A stretch of DNA of 64,000 nt from Dasypus novemcinctus (lineage: Eukaryota > Chordata > Mammalia > Cingulata > Dasypodidae), in the NCBI RefSeq assembly GCF_030445035.2, contig NC_080698.1, forward strand, positions 24,893,294 to 24,957,293, read 5' to 3'. The notes under the pieces were generated by a model, which saw nothing but the letters and a program-made list of their open reading frames with translations, was not told where the DNA came from and made no database searches. Position numbers and translations under genes: made by a program. Of this stretch, positions 20,107 through 33,170 are shown piece by piece. The number at the start of each line of letters is the position of its first letter. Position 1 is the first letter of the stretch.

Positions 20107-23029
20107 GTGAGCTCGCCCGGGCGCCGCCGGGGCTGCGGGGCCACGGCGGCCCCCCTGGGGTCGGTCGGGGCCAGGCCCCTCGAGCCTTCCCCGAGAAGAC
20201 AGTCCCTGTCCCCCGTCCCGTCCAGGCTGCTGCTGGGGGTGCGCTCGCTCCGCTGGAGCGAGGCGGGGAGGCCGGTGGACGGGGAGCGTCAGTCTCGGGC
20301 GAGCCCGGGTGACGCGGGGCTGGGGGCACTGAGGGGCTCCGCGGGGCTCCGCGCGAGGGTCTCCACGAAGTTGGCGGCCACGCGCGCCCGGGCGGGCTCG
20401 AACGTGGGGGTTTGCGCCGCGCGGCTGGCGATCACGAAAGGCCCCGGGTTCCAGGTAGCGCGGTGCGGGTCCCTGCTGCTGACCCTTTAGCCCTTCTGGG
20501 CTCCGGCCAGGGCTGGGAAAAGGAGAAAGAGAAACTTGTCTTCCCTTGGAGTTCGTAGAGCGACCAGGAGCATGTGTGCATGCCGGCCGCACTCGCACCC
20601 GGTTCCCCGACAGACCTGGAGTTCCGTCGGCGGTCAGGATGGGGGTGCCTTTAATTATTTATTTTTTTCTTTTATTTTCAAAAAGTGTTTCTGTAACTGC
20701 CCTTCTCAAGGGGGAAGTTGAAAGTGAGAGTGGGGGGAGTGTCAGTGAGAAACGTTGCCTTGTGTGTAGAGTTACACATTTCCGGAGTACACTGCAAATT
20801 ATATTGACATTTCTTCCCAAAGTCACTTTGATTCAACTTGGATGAGTTTCCCGTAAATTGCAACATTCTGTTGGTGAGAGGCCGGTGAGGAAACAGGCAC
20901 CAATACAGCTGAGTTGACCTCTGATGAGAGATAAAAATTAGCCACAAGAAACCTGTCAGAGTTTTGAAGCCAGGTTTAATGCAAACGAGCCATATCGTTG
21001 TTTTCCAATTTTCCTGATTCCCAAGTTCCCTGCCTCTTACTACCTGTGAGTGAAGCACTTGTGCAGGGTGGATTTTGTTGTTTCGGTTTCCTTACTAAAG
21101 TTGGACTCATACTCTTCATTTCCCCCACTTCTCTCAAAGAGGAAGAATGGTTAAATGCAAATGTATGGCAGTGAAGTGCCTTTTATCTCTAGCTAAAAAT
21201 CGGTATATGTAAAATTTTATTCAGGTGTATGAGGCCAGAAACTTCAATAATGCCATTTATAATGCTCTCAAGAATTAGGGCCTTCAACTTTTGACACAAA
21301 GCAAAGAATTACCTTTAGTGAAGATTCTGAGGTTTAAATTTGACCTCTAGTGTGTGAAACCTCCTCTGGCTCTGAAATAATTCTAAGTCTAAACTCTGCT
21401 CAGTTCCTTGGTTTTAGAAGGAGAGGGGACACACTAACCCAAGGAAGAATTGCTTTAAATCTTAAGTACTACAAACTGTACATTGGAAGTGTTAATTATC
21501 TGTATATCCTGAATGGCGTTTTAGTGAATGGTTATTGTTTAAAAGTAATTGTCAAATGGTGGAATGAAGTGCTTTTTTAAGTTACTTGTTACTTGATCTT
21601 ATCATAATACTGATTTTGAAACAGTATCTTGTGATTGAAAATAATCTTTAATGTTTTTATAGGAAAGTATCACTGTCCCCTGTAACTTAATTTTTCATGG
21701 AACAGTTATTGGTAGATGGAGTCCTATCTGACCAAACTGTTTAAGTTCTTTTTGTAATTTACAATTTTATTGGATTGTGCTAGAAATTTTCTGAGAGAAT
21801 AAGACCTGATTGAAAAGACTTTAAAGTCTGAGATATACCTGAAAATAAACATTCCTTTAAGTTCTTGACTCAAGTATTAGGAAACACATCATAATTTGAA
21901 TCTATGAACTTTTAACTACCTGCTTTGTCAACCACATAATTTAACTCACATATACATGGACACAGATCTTTGTTTTGATCATTTAAGGCTTTTTTCTAAA
22001 TGCCCTTCCTTTGCAATATTTATAGTGAGAGAACATAGGAAATTTTAGAAGTATTCTGTTTTTCTTCATAATCAGTTATCAATTAACCAATTTTGTATAA
22101 CTGAATGTTAAAGTAGGAAGGACCCAAGTTTTATGCCATACTAACGTTTCTTTCTTTTCTAGGGAGTCCTCTGTGGGCAGAGATACAGAAATGGAAGTAG
22201 CAGATTTTAAGCTATAGCAAAACTGACTTGTACTTTGAACTTGTACTGCTTAGATTTCATGTTCAACTCATATCATTAGATTCCTGTTTTCTTTGAGAAT
22301 ATGAGTGATTAAAGAAGTTAATTTGAGTGTTTGTTTAATATTTGCTTTCAGAAAGTGTAAAGGATGGTAAGAGAGCTAGTTGTATGGTTTTTTCCCTGGG
22401 CCTGTAAAATGATGTAGGTATTTCTATAGTGTACCTTTAGACTAAGGGTTATCCTGGAGTCTGTGGATCCCCAGGATCCATGAATAGGCTTGAAGGGATT
22501 CCTGAACCCCTGTAGTTGGATCAAAACTTTTTGTGTATGTGTATTTTTCTGGGAAGAGGACCTATAGCTATTTTATACAAGAGGTCTTTTATAAAAATTT
22601 GAGACATCTTTTTATTAAATGCAAATGAAGAATAATCATTCTTAGGAGAAAAACAGTTTTAAAAAAAGTAGATCTTTGTATTTAGCACTTGCCTTTAAAG
22701 TTGTCCTCAGCCTAGTTATGTGGTCCTAGAAGTGCAAAAGCTTTCCAGTTTGTTCCTACAGCAGTGTTGCCTATCAGTTGATAAGCAGGACATGTACATA
22801 CAGGGAAAGCTGGCCTGCCATGCTAGTCCTGAGTGTATTGTGGCTGTTTGTAATTATATTTAACATTTCAGAGCAGAGAGATGGATGGTGGATAAGCAGA
22901 AACTTGAGTTTGACATCAGCCCTTGGAGAAAATGATTCCTTCACCCACTCTCTTTTTGCTCTCTGGCAAAGCTGAAATTTAACTGGGAGATAATCATCCT
23001 AAGAAAATGTATTCGTGCCTTGGGAAGAC

Positions 23030-23250
23030 AGCAGTGCATGGTGGAAAAAATACAGTTTCTGAGTCAAGTCAGACTTAAGTTCAAATCTGGGCTCTTTGGT
23101 TTACCGTAGCTACTTAACCTGCCTGACCTTCCAGAATCTCATCTGGATAATGCCTACCTAATGGGAGTATTGGGAAACTAGCATGGAATTTCCATGGAAA
23201 CTTTTGGGTAGCATTTGCCCTAACAGCCATTAATAAACACCTGAGTGAAT
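23030..23250 (+). repeat. MIR SINE
   Basis: TTTCTGAGTCAAGTCAGACT, TCAAATCTGGGCTCT and CTCATCTGGATAATGCCTAC follow the MIR order. Confidence 0.75.
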
Positions 23251-23917
23251 ATGTATAATCATGGTATATGATATTGATTTCCAAATTGTTATGGTGAAGT
23301 ATTAACAAACATTTTTAAAAATCAAGTTTTCAAAAATGAGTTAGGATCAAGTGGTCCTTGTGTTGTAGACATTTGGGGGAAAATTGAAGGAAAATGGTGG
23401 TGCAACTAGCAAAGCAGACGACATGGATGCTAGGAAGGAAGAAATAGTAGGCCACCCTTTAGCATCATAGCTCTCTCTGTAGGCAAGATTTTATTTGTTT
23501 ACTCTCCAATTGTAATTTAAATAAAAAATCTAAATTAAAAACTACATGTGCTTCCTAGTCTACCACCCCTAAAAATACCTCCTTCAACCCCCCTTTTTGG
23601 GAACCCTAGGGAGGGTTCTAGGATGTATAACTATAACTGTCTAATTCTTACATCTTGAAAATGCTTCCACAATTGGGTATCTGTGTTGATTTTTCTCAGT
23701 AGAGAAAAGGATCTGGCAGAATGTGAATTGTATTTTCCTTTCTTTAAACTTTGAAACTGAAAAGGGTATTGTGAGTAGAAAGAGAACATGAGACATATAA
23801 ATAAAATACTAATAATCCTTATGCCATAAAAATAAACTTGCTTGCACTGTTTCTGTGGTCTTTCCCTCTGCCTTTCATCCATTTGTGATGAGCATTCATT
23901 CCTTTTGCTTTCAAGTG

Positions 23918-24045
23918 TGGTAGTGGTTCTGAATGCGAGCTTTAGCCTCGTACCTGGGTTTGACTCCCATTTCCTGAGTTTCCTGATTGTGTTCAACTTG
24001 GGCAAGTCACTTAGCCTCTCTGAGTCTGGAGGAGATGACAATTAA
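23918..24045 (+). repeat. MIR SINE
   Basis: GTAGTGGTTCTGAATGCGAG, CTGGGTTTGACTCCC and GGCAAGTCACTTAGCCTCTC match MIR. Confidence 0.8.
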
Positions 24046-24467
24046 AAGGAACAAATACAAAAGGCTTTCCTCAGTTCCGAGGCCCCTAGTCAGCCCTCAG
24101 AAGGTAGTAGCCATTTTGTGAATAGTTTCATAGCTTCATGCCCATCTTTAGAAGGAGATATTTAACACATGCTTTTAAAGAGAAAATGTTGAATCATTCC
24201 CATTACCACATAATACCTTTTGGGGCCATACTCTTTCAACTTCAAAAAAACCTTTCTCTTCTTTCTGCTTACCATGGGCAAGTACCAACCCCGCTCTAGC
24301 CTGTATAGAACCTATTAGACCTGTCCACTGTTCCTAGCAATGGTGTTGCATTCTCTATTAGGCTGCTAGGTTGTCTAAATCCAGGATATATCAGGGGCCA
24401 GACCAGCAAGCCTGCACGGTTTGAAGCCATGATCCAATTAAATGCTACATGATTTTATGGCCTAGAC

Positions 24468-24780
24468 TGGAGGTCAACAAACTTTTTGTAAAGGGCCAGA
24501 TAGTAAATATTTTTGGTTTTGTGGGACATCTGGTTTTCTGGCACCTACTCAATTCTGCCATTGTAGCAAGACATAAGCCATAGACATAGGTGAGTAGACA
24601 TAGCTGTGTGCCAATATATTGACAATAACATTTTTATTTCATGTCGTTTTTGTGGGCCATGAAATATTTTATTCTTTTTATTTTTTTCAACTATTTAAAA
24701 ATGCAAAAACCATTCTTAGTGCTTGGGGTGTGTAAGCAGCAGCTGGATTTGGCGCGTGGGCCATAGTTTGCTGACCCCTT
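24468..24780. mobile_element. hAT-type non-autonomous DNA transposon
   Basis: The inner terminal sequences GGTCAACAAACTTTTTGTAA and (reverse complement of the right end) GGGGTCAGCAAACTATGG form inverted repeats. An 8 bp duplication GCCTAGAC/GCCTAGAA flanks it at 24460-24467 and 24781-24788. The length and 8 bp duplication fit an old hAT MITE. Confidence 0.82.
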
Positions 24781-24789
24781 GCCTAGAAG

Positions 24790-26000
24790 AATGTTAGACC
24801 CATAAGTCCGATAGTTTGTGGCATCACCAAACAACCTCCCTCCCCACGCTCTGCAATTTGTCACCTTGCATACCATGCATTTGGTTTGACAGCTTGATCT
24901 AATACCCTTCTGTTCCCTATGAAAGTGCAGTGGGTAAGCTGTTATCAGTCATAGCATGCGGCTTTCCCTTCTTAACACCAGCATTACACTGTATCATCAT
25001 TTAATAGTATTTATTGCTAAAAAATGTTCCCACCTTGCCGGTTTTCCACAGAGCTTAATAATTAAGCCCTTCAGATCATGTGTGATGGTTTTGAAGGGAA
25101 TCAGTGCCTTTGGAGCTATCTTATGCTTGATGTTCCTTTTGTCCTTACCATGCCCTGGAGGAGAAGTAATTCATGCCAGCTTCTCAGGCTGCCATCTAGA
25201 CACTGTTATCTTAAGGAAATCGCTATCCAGGCCTTCCTACCCTCCACCCCCCCAACTTTTCTGGATGATATGTTTGGTTAAATAAAGCATGCAAAGATTC
25301 CTCAGTTGTTCTAACCCTTGGAAATTAGCTCCAGGACTGCTGTGTACAGAGCATGTAGATATATATGTCTGTGTGTAATTTCATCCAGCCATCACTGAAG
25401 CTCTGACGGCCACTTTTAGTTTCTCTCTCTCTCCCTCTGCTTCTCCCTCTCCCTTTCTCCCTATTCCTCTCTGTTTTTCTCCCCCTCTTTCTGCATCTTC
25501 TGTCCACCTTTTATAGGATACATTTTGGTGACCTGGTAACTGCTCTTAACTGACTGGTTTATTTTTTTTTTTGCCTCCCTTTTGGTCTTTTTGCATTCTC
25601 AGCTGATTTGTTTGTTTTGCAGTAAGTATGTTCTTTTGGAATTTAACTTTTCCAAACAACAATATCATGTTGAAAATAAAACCACAAAATTATTAGGTAT
25701 TTTAGAATCTTTCTCCCTACATATATACACCTAAGACAATCTCAGAGGCATGTATTGCTATTATAGATATTTAGAGATAAAGTGCGGTTGAAAAAATTGC
25801 CGTTTTATCTAAATATTAGACACGTAAAATATGTTGCTACTCTTAACATTAAGAGTTTCCTTCTTTTCGAAAAGGTAAATTTGGTATATCTTTTCTGGAT
25901 GACAGTTTTGGCAGTACAAATCAGTCATAAAAATAAGTCAAGTCCACATCTAGAAATTTTTAAGTTGGCCAAAATTCCTACTTATAGATATCTAAAAGAA
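24790..26000. other. ATXN7 intron 1, unassigned segment
   Basis: No gene is seen. It includes a pyrimidine-rich CTCT tract at about 25415-25505. Confidence 0.5.
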
Positions 26001-26008
26001 AATATCTG

Positions 26009-26428
26009 GCAGCAGACTTGGCCCAGACGGTTAGGGCATCCGTCTACCACATGGGAGGTCCGCGGTTCAAACCCCAGGCCTCCTTGACCCGTGTGGAGCT
26101 GGCCCATGCGCAGTGCTGATACGCGCAAGGAGTGCTGGGCCACACAGGGGTGTCCCCCGTGTAGGGGAGCCCCATGCACAAGGAGTTCGTCCCGTAAGGA
26201 GAACCACCCAGCGTGAAAGAAAGTGCAGCCTGCCCAGGAATGGCACCGCACACGTGGAGAGCTGACACACAAGGGGACACAACAAAAAGAAACAGATTCC
26301 CATGCCGCTGACCACAACAGAATTGGACAAAGAAGATGCAGCAAATAGACACAGAGAACAGACAACCAGGGTGGGGAGGGGCAGGGGAGAGAAATAAATA
26401 AGTAAATCTTTAAAAAAATAAATAAATA
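26009..26428 (+). mobile_element. Long DAS SINE
   Basis: It has the head with GGTTCAAACCCCAGGCC, the GCGCAAGGAGTGCTGGGCC body and an A-rich tail. The target duplication AATATCTG is at 26001-26008 and 26429-26436. Confidence 0.94.
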
Positions 26429-26877
26429 AATATCTGAAAAGAATATACACCAAATAATAGGCACCTGTTATCTCTAGGGGATAGGATTACATGTGATTTT
26501 GTTCCTTTATGTTTTTCCTCAATTTTTTTTTTCATCTACCATGTATTGCTTTTATAGTTAGGGGAAAAAAATGATAAAGCTATTAAAGAATAAACATAGT
26601 AATTGGAATCATCTCCTATAAGTGATCCCTCATTATCTGAGATGACTAATTTGCTTCACAGTCTATGTTGTATTGAATGAGAAGTAAAATAGTCTTCCTT
26701 TTATAACTTTAAATGTTTTCTGTATTACTAATAAGCAAGAATATTTTCTGGCTCTTCCACCTGGAAAGAAAAAAATCTGGGTGGGACTAAACATGTGTTA
26801 GCCTTGTTTTTTGTTGTGGAGCATGTTTCTTCCTCTGTTGAAATTCTTATTCCTAAGGAACTCACATGTATGGAGTA

Positions 26878-27010
26878 TAGAGTAGTGGTTAAAGTATGTG
26901 TTTCTCCACTTACTGTCTGTCACTTTCATCCAGTTAGGCCCTCAGGCTCCTCATCTGTAAAATAGGGGTGATAGCTTGCTAAAATGTTGTGAAAATTAAT
27001 GAGGCAGGTG
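26878..27010 (+). repeat. MIR SINE
   Basis: AGTAGTGGTTAAAGTATGTG and CTCCTCATCTGTAAAATAGG are MIR landmarks. Confidence 0.78.
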
Positions 27011-27134
27011 CTCAGCCAAGTACCACATACTTAGAAACAGTGAGGAAGAGGAAGTAGTGGGAGAGGTGAGGGTAATAATAATAATAATAATGGTAATGAT
27101 TATGATAATATAAGCTGCTAATATTTCTCCCCTT

Positions 27135-27400
27135 CTAAATATAGGCCTCCATGAGGGCAGACAGCCTTATTTGCCACATTCACCAGCCTGAACCCTCTTA
27201 CCAGACCAGGCACCTTGACCAAGACAGGAGTATGGCCTGGTCTCACCCAGTCGTGCCCTCTGTAGACCAGTATCTCTGTATATACTATGAACAAAAGTGG
27301 GTTTTTTGTTTCTTTAAAAAAAAAATAAAAGTGTTCAGAGGCTAATAATGCTCTGGCACCATTGATACTCAGTAAATATTTGTTGAATGGATAGTGACCT
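27135..27400 (+). repeat. L2 LINE 3' end
   Basis: GCCTCCATGAGGGCAGACAG and ACTCAGTAAATATTTGTTGA are the typical L2 3' terminal phrases. An AAT microsatellite precedes it at about 27074. Confidence 0.7.
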
Positions 27401-27889
27401 AAAGCAGGCGTTTCATTTCGAGAATGTGTGGTAAACTTTTAAAAGAGGTTTTTGGTCATCTTTAAGTTTGTAGAAGAAAATACCAGGAACAAAACAGTTA
27501 AAGGGGAGAATCCATTTCAATTTTTAGTTTTTGAATGAGTTATAGCCAATTTTGTTAAATTTTCTTCTTTTAGCCAGTTAACTTCCATTTCAATTCAACT
27601 ATCTTTGCACCTGCGTCCTTGTGGTTTAACTATGATAATTTTAGCATATTTTCACTTTAGTTTCACTTAAGTTAATTTGGCTTGGTGTTTGCCTCTCCAC
27701 CCCCCAAGTTCTGACTGAAATAGATTTCAAAGTTTATATAGAATTTAATGTCGACCTATGACCAAAGAAAACTACCATTCTTTGATGGCTAACATTGGAG
27801 TTTTGAGTTTGTCATAGGAAATGCATTAAATCTATGAATAAAACATAGAAATATTATAATTCATGAAACATGTTTATCAGTTATCTATT

Positions 27890-28525
27890 AGTAATGAATT
27901 GCTCCAAAACTTTGTGGCTTGAAAGAGCAACCATTTTATTTACTCACAATTCTGTGGTTCAGTGATTAGGTCAGAACAGTTCTCCCACTTCTCTTGCCTG
28001 GCCTGGGGTCACTAATATGGCTGCAGTCGTCTGGATGCTCATGTCAGAGCAGCTTGGTTCAGGGGCCTCTAGCCAGGAAAGCTCTGTTGGACTCCATATG
28101 GTGTTATCTTCCAACAGCTAAACAAATTTCCTTACGTGGAGGCACTGTTTCAAGAAGGTGAAACCTGCAAGGCTTCTTGAGACCTAGGCTTAAAAGTCCT
28201 GTAGCTTCACCCCTGCCAAGTCAGAGTGACCTCTTGGTCAGAGTGAGTCACAGGGCCTGCTCAGATTCCAGGGATGGGAAATAGTTGCTCAACCACTGAA
28301 CTACATCAGTTCCCTAATGAGAGTTTGTTTGTTTTTGGAGATCCCGGGGATCGAATCTGAGACCTCCTATATGGCAAGCAGGCACTCAACCACTTGAGCT
28401 ACATCTGCTCCCCTAAACACCATCTCTTGGTGGGAGATGCTGCAAGTCATTTCATAGGGGCCTGCTTTACAGGAGTGGGAGGAATTTTTGCAGCCATCTT
28501 TGCAAACAGTCTGCCACTCTTGCCT
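27890..28525. repeat. Ancient interspersed repeat with SINE insertions
   Basis: ATTGCTCCAAAACTTTGTGG, ACTCACAATTCTGTGGTTCA and AATATGGCTGCAGTC match a common old mammalian repeat whose family I cannot name with certainty. Antisense DAS pieces lie at 28268-28315 and 28325-28413. Confidence 0.5.
28325..28413 (-). mobile_element. Short DAS SINE, antisense
   Basis: The reverse complement shows GATGTAGCTCAAGTGGTTGA and GGTCTCAGATTCGATCCCCG. A second partial copy without its tail part lies immediately left at 28268-28315. Confidence 0.85.
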
Positions 28526-28529
28526 TTTG

Positions 28530-31500
28530 TTTTAGTAACCAAATTCCTTTTGTTCCCCATAACTGATTAAAACTGATACACTTTGCTGTCAGGAGCAGTG
28601 CTAAATGCTTCCCTGTATTATCTCTTGGATATATTATTTCCATTTTAAAGATGTGATAATGAGTCTTGGAGCTGTTAAGTAACTTCTCTAGTAGATCATT
28701 TACCTATTTAAGGGCAGAGCCTAAATCTTAAAGTTTGACCCTGTACCATTGTTTCTTGCATGTGGGGCACAGTGGTGGCAGGGGATGGGTAGAAGAAAAA
28801 GAATCTCAAAAGAAGAGGCCCGTATCTTAAAATGTATGTAAATACATTTTGTATTCTGCCTCATGATATATAGCCTTGGTTTGCCATAAAACTAATAATT
28901 TAAATTGCTTCCCAAGCAAATGACATTTTATCCTCTAAAATCCCTGAGAAAATGAGTTCTTCAGGATTCAAAATAAAATATCTTACTAGCCAGAGTTCTT
29001 TTGTTATAAGCAGTAGAAATTAAATATGGCCACTCAAATAAAAAAGGAGTTTACTGGAAGGATGTCTTGTACTTCCCAGGATTGATAGTAGAGCTGAAGA
29101 ACCAGCTCTCAGAATGGACCAGATCCAGGCAACTTCAAGGATCCAAGTTGCAAGACACGATGGACAGTTCCTTTGGGGTGCTGGACGTTCTGACTGCTCT
29201 AGTTGTTTTAATTCTGTCCACTCTCTACCAAGAATTTCTCTCTCAAGTCCAGACTGCATCCTCTGCCCATTTGTGGACCAGAGGAGGACAGGTACCATGG
29301 TTACTACCTCAGCAAGACTGTTCTTACTGGGGAGTTGTAGTTCCCAGCAATAGGAAAAGATGCAGGGCAGTTAAAACCAACTGATGTTTCACTATCTGCA
29401 CATTTGGTGTGCTTGTGTGTGAAAGAGGTGCTTTGTGTGATATGGCATTTAGTATTTACAATGCCCTGATGACATCTGCTTCACCCCTTTCCCTACCCTG
29501 TGTGCCTCCAAGGGTCCTTCAACCTGTTTGAGAAGCACTCTTGTGGCCCTACACCATTGTATCTCCATAGCAACTGATCACCACTGACCACTGTTAAGTG
29601 CAAATAACATATTTTTTACATGATAATCGGTCCTAAAACATTTTGCCTTCTTTTTTAAAGAAAAGCGTAAGCATATGGACTGTGATTTAACCAATTATTA
29701 GTAATTCAGGGTCAGGATTAAGAACATTTTTATCTTTGCATAGTGATCCCCTCAGGACCCAGTGAGATAAGTGTAGCTGTTGGCCTCTGCCCTAAATGTT
29801 CCCTAACTGGTCTGGCCTGATAGGTTTTCTAACTTCTGCTTTCCTTGTAAACCTTGCTTATACTTTAAAGTAAAAATTTTAGACTTTGTAGCTCATAGAC
29901 TGAAGGGACAAACTATATTTATATAGCCCTTAAGTGAAACCACATTTCAAATGGTAAAATTCTGTGCAAATACAGTGTGATTTTATTCAGAGCTTTTAAT
30001 ATATTCTCCTGTATTGTTTATTCTCGTGTATTCTTCTGTATTGTTTTATACTTTCTCTAATCTATTGAAGTCAGCATAGAGCAGATATTTTCCTATTTTT
30101 TAGCTGAAGATGCAGCTTTAAAAGGGTAAACAATTTTCCTCTGTAGCATAGGACTGTTGGGAAGAGAACCTAGTGTTCTAACTGCCCATGCTATTTTTGT
30201 GGGCCTTCTGGAAGAGTAAACAAACTAGAAAAGCCCCTTTTCTGGTTTCTTGTGGTTCCAGTCTGAATAGGAGGTGGGTAAACCTGATGTTTGGCCTCCA
30301 TTGCTGTGGGGACGTGGATATGTAGTAGTCGTATCTGGAAGTCCCCATGGTAATTAGCAGCCTCTTGTTTCTTCTTGCTCAGCATCTTTTTATTTCCCCA
30401 CAGATAGCCAGTCCATTTACCCCACCTTTTCTTGCCATGATTAGCTGGTTTTGAAGTACCTCTTGGAGCCCTTCAGTCTGGCCTTTTTTTTTTTTTACTT
30501 CCTGGTAGTGTAATTACCACCTGTGGTTTAGTCATTGTCCTCCCAGCCCCTAGACTCTTCTTTTAAATGGTCCATACTGTTTTCTGCTGTTCATGTCTAC
30601 CACTACAAGAGGTTTTGAGAGGAGCACTTGACACTTTTGTTTAATTATGGTCTCCGACTGTTCTGTTAACAATAGAGTTGTATGTTGGGCCTTTTCCCCT
30701 CTGGCTTTTAAAGTTTCATTGTAGTCTGTACCATAAACTGGTCTACGGTGATAATGTGTGGTTTTTGTTTACCCAGACATTTTTGTAAATAGAGATGATC
30801 TGGATACTTTTTCCTTAGCTTTTAGAACCTTGTTCTACCACTTAGACTAGTTTTAAAATCATCTGTCTTTTCCTAATTTACAGGTACTGATTTCTACAGC
30901 TTCTAACCATGTTCTACATGCTTCTAATCAGTTTAACACTACTAGTTAAAAACTCTCTTATTCTTTGCATTTCTAGTTTGTCTCTTGGCCTCATTTTTTG
31001 CAGAAATTTTGACTATTTGAGTTCCTTGAACCTAATCTTGAAAAGAATGGTAATAAAGTTTTTCACTGAAGAATGCAAACTTTTAGTTTTCCTATACTTT
31101 TTATTCACTGGTGTTTTTTAAGTTTTAGCATACTGACTGCAAAGACATTTTTAGTGCTCTGGCTCATAGCTCTGAGAGGAAAAATGTAAGACTCCATTTT
31201 CTGTGCCTACTACCCCCACCCTGTTGATTATTGTTCTGGTAGTTATAACTGTAAATCATTTGAAAACGGAGGTTAGGAAAGAGACCACCATTACATTAGG
31301 ATAGTTTAAAGGGATCACTTGTTCAAATTTACTAGCTTCCTGAAGCTAGTAAAGATGTTTATGGATTCCAGGGTTCCCTGTTAACCTATTTCGACATTAC
31401 AAGACAGTGAATAACACATGTTTAGCTTTATAGATTATGAGAAAGGCTAGCTCCTAGAAAATATATTATTACAGTTTTTATTTAAAAAAACTATGAATTA

Positions 31501-32705
31501 CTTTAAACAGAAAAATCAGTTGTCATACTAAACAACAGTCCTGGTCTGGTAGTGTGTCTCATTCCTTTAGCTAACAGGCAGGAAAGATTAACTTTCTTTT
31601 CCAAAGATCTGGTGTCAAGTATTAATCAACCATAGACTGGAAAGTTTTTATTTGCTAGCATTTGTGGTGGTGTGTTTTATCTGTAGTCTCTTAACCATAT
31701 AACTGCATATGATAGCTTCTGCATGGTGTTCATACAGAAGGAAACAGTTCCATTCTTTTTCACTTGAATTAGGAGTACTTCTGAGTTTGAAAATAATGAA
31801 TTTTGACCTTGAAGAGTCTAAATTATCTCAATTAAGGGTGTAATGTATACCAGGGAAAAAAATTACATGTTAAGTCCAACTTAGCAGTCTTGGTTTTTCA
31901 TATTTTGAATGGTTTCTTAATTTTAAAAAGTCCATGAAAGAGGATGCATTATTAGAAAAATCTTAAAAGTATTTGATGATCAGAAAGGTAATTTGGAATT
32001 TTAATGTCAAGAATTACATAAATTTGGTTCTTGTGGAAAACTGAAATCTTTAATGCTAACAGAAGTTTTTTGTTTAATAGTTTTTCCTGATTATAAAAAT
32101 CACATACGTTTGTAGAAAATTTGGAAAATTCTCATATATACACAGAAGAAAATAGAATTTACTCAGACTTTTACTGTCCAAAGATAGCACTATTAACATT
32201 TGAGATATATCCACCCAATAAATTATCCTTTGAAATTAATGCTTAGAAGTAAGGATAAAGAATGGTAGGAATGGGTATATAATGTGAACCTGGTTTTGGT
32301 AGTCTGCTCTAAGCATTGCCTTGGAGCTGAGGAGAGGGGCTTCCCCACCAGGGTGGGAGAAGAGAGCTGTGTTACCCTTCGGCCAACTTTGGCTGAAGTG
32401 TAGCAAAGCATCTTTTGTGCAGACTGTAGCCTGTCTGCCTATGGCTTCGTGACTCCCTCTCAACTACTACAGAGGGAGACATTTAGAATCCTTGTTGGAG
32501 TGTCTTGTTGACACAAGCCACATCAGTTCTTATCAGCCCCCAGAAGAATTTTTAAAATCAGCTCTTGCTCAGAAGAATGCCCCAACATTAAAAAATATAG
32601 TAGTTACCAGGTTATCTGTGCCAAGTGACTGCAAGGTGGAATGTTTAGTGAGGCAGGTTAGTATAGGGAAAGAGGAAAGAGCTGGGTCCTGGCAGAGAAT
32701 GTGGC
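28530..32705. other. ATXN7: ATXN7 intron 1, mostly unassigned
   Basis: It contains old repeat remnants (about 28585-28760) and an unclassified block at 28980-29390. That block has short ORFs on both strands but no recognised family. No exon is supported. Confidence 0.45.
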
Positions 32706-33170
32706 TGTGAGACCCTGCCCAGAAACCCCCTGTGAGAAGGCTGCTACTAAAAACAAAGCTGGTTTATTAAAAAACAATAAAAAATTAAAAAATTAAAAAT
32801 TAAATAAATGAACAAAGCCAGAAAGACCGCAGCCACAGTTCCCATTTGGAGCTCTTTCCAGGGTCAAGGGAAAGCCCTGGGTAACTCCAAATAGGCCTCC
32901 CCATTGTTCCCCTAAGAGCTAACAGGTAGGGATCATAAGGCAACCAATCAGAACAACAAATAGCTCGGGCCCTTCCCCAGTATCAGGAAAAGAGAGGAGG
33001 AAAGATCTTAAAAAGGCCTAACCTGGGCCCCCACACATACCTCTCCCTGTAGCACAGTCAGCACACATTCTTCAGATGTGTACTTATCTCATTTCTGGTT
33101 TTCTTGTTTCTTAATAAACTCTTAATCCTTTGCCTACCCTGTGGCATGTCCTTAAATTCGTTTATTAACA
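32706..33170 (+). mobile_element. Probable ERV1-type solo LTR
   Basis: The 465 bp segment starts TGTGAGACCCTGCC and ends TTTATTAACA. It has a promoter-like region, the AATAAACTCTTAATCC poly(A) region and the CACACATACCTCTCC block typical of gammaretrovirus-like LTRs. The AT-rich filler at 32764-32812 is low complexity. No primer site follows, so it is likely solo. No clean target duplication is seen. Confidence 0.65.

Larger units (their letters stand above)
19560..20480. promoter_or_regulatory. CpG island, THOC7/ATXN7 bidirectional promoter
   Basis: The stretch is very GC-rich and dense in CpG, unlike the AT-rich flanks. It holds the THOC7 start codon (minus, 19749) and the predicted ATXN7 first-exon donor (plus, 20107). 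No TATA box is seen. Candidate factor sites are CCGGAAGTG (ETS/GABPA type, 19656-19664), a ZNF143-like site at 19824-19837, and many GC boxes. Both genes are housekeeping-type, which fits a TATA-less CpG-island promoter. Exact start sites cannot be read from sequence. Confidence 0.88.
20480..24459. other. ATXN7: ATXN7 intron 1, proximal unique region
   Basis: It is mostly unassigned AT-rich sequence. At 22440-22600 there is text like an old palindromic DNA-transposon remnant (GAGTCTGTGGATCCCCAGGA). Two MIR copies lie at 23030-23250 and 23918-24045. A stretch at 22163-22366 has exon-like splice borders. Confidence 0.5.

Noticed and set aside
19089..20312. 407-codon proline/arginine-rich plus-strand ORF across the CpG island, and a 259-codon minus-strand one
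   Set aside because: High GC content removes stop codons. The composition is low complexity, frames overlap on both strands, and no domain is visible. It crosses the promoter and THOC7 exon 1.
29020..29384. ORFs on both strands (79-105 codons) suggesting a small gene or pseudogene
   Set aside because: No family resemblance, no splice signals and no conservation evidence; left as unclassified sequence.
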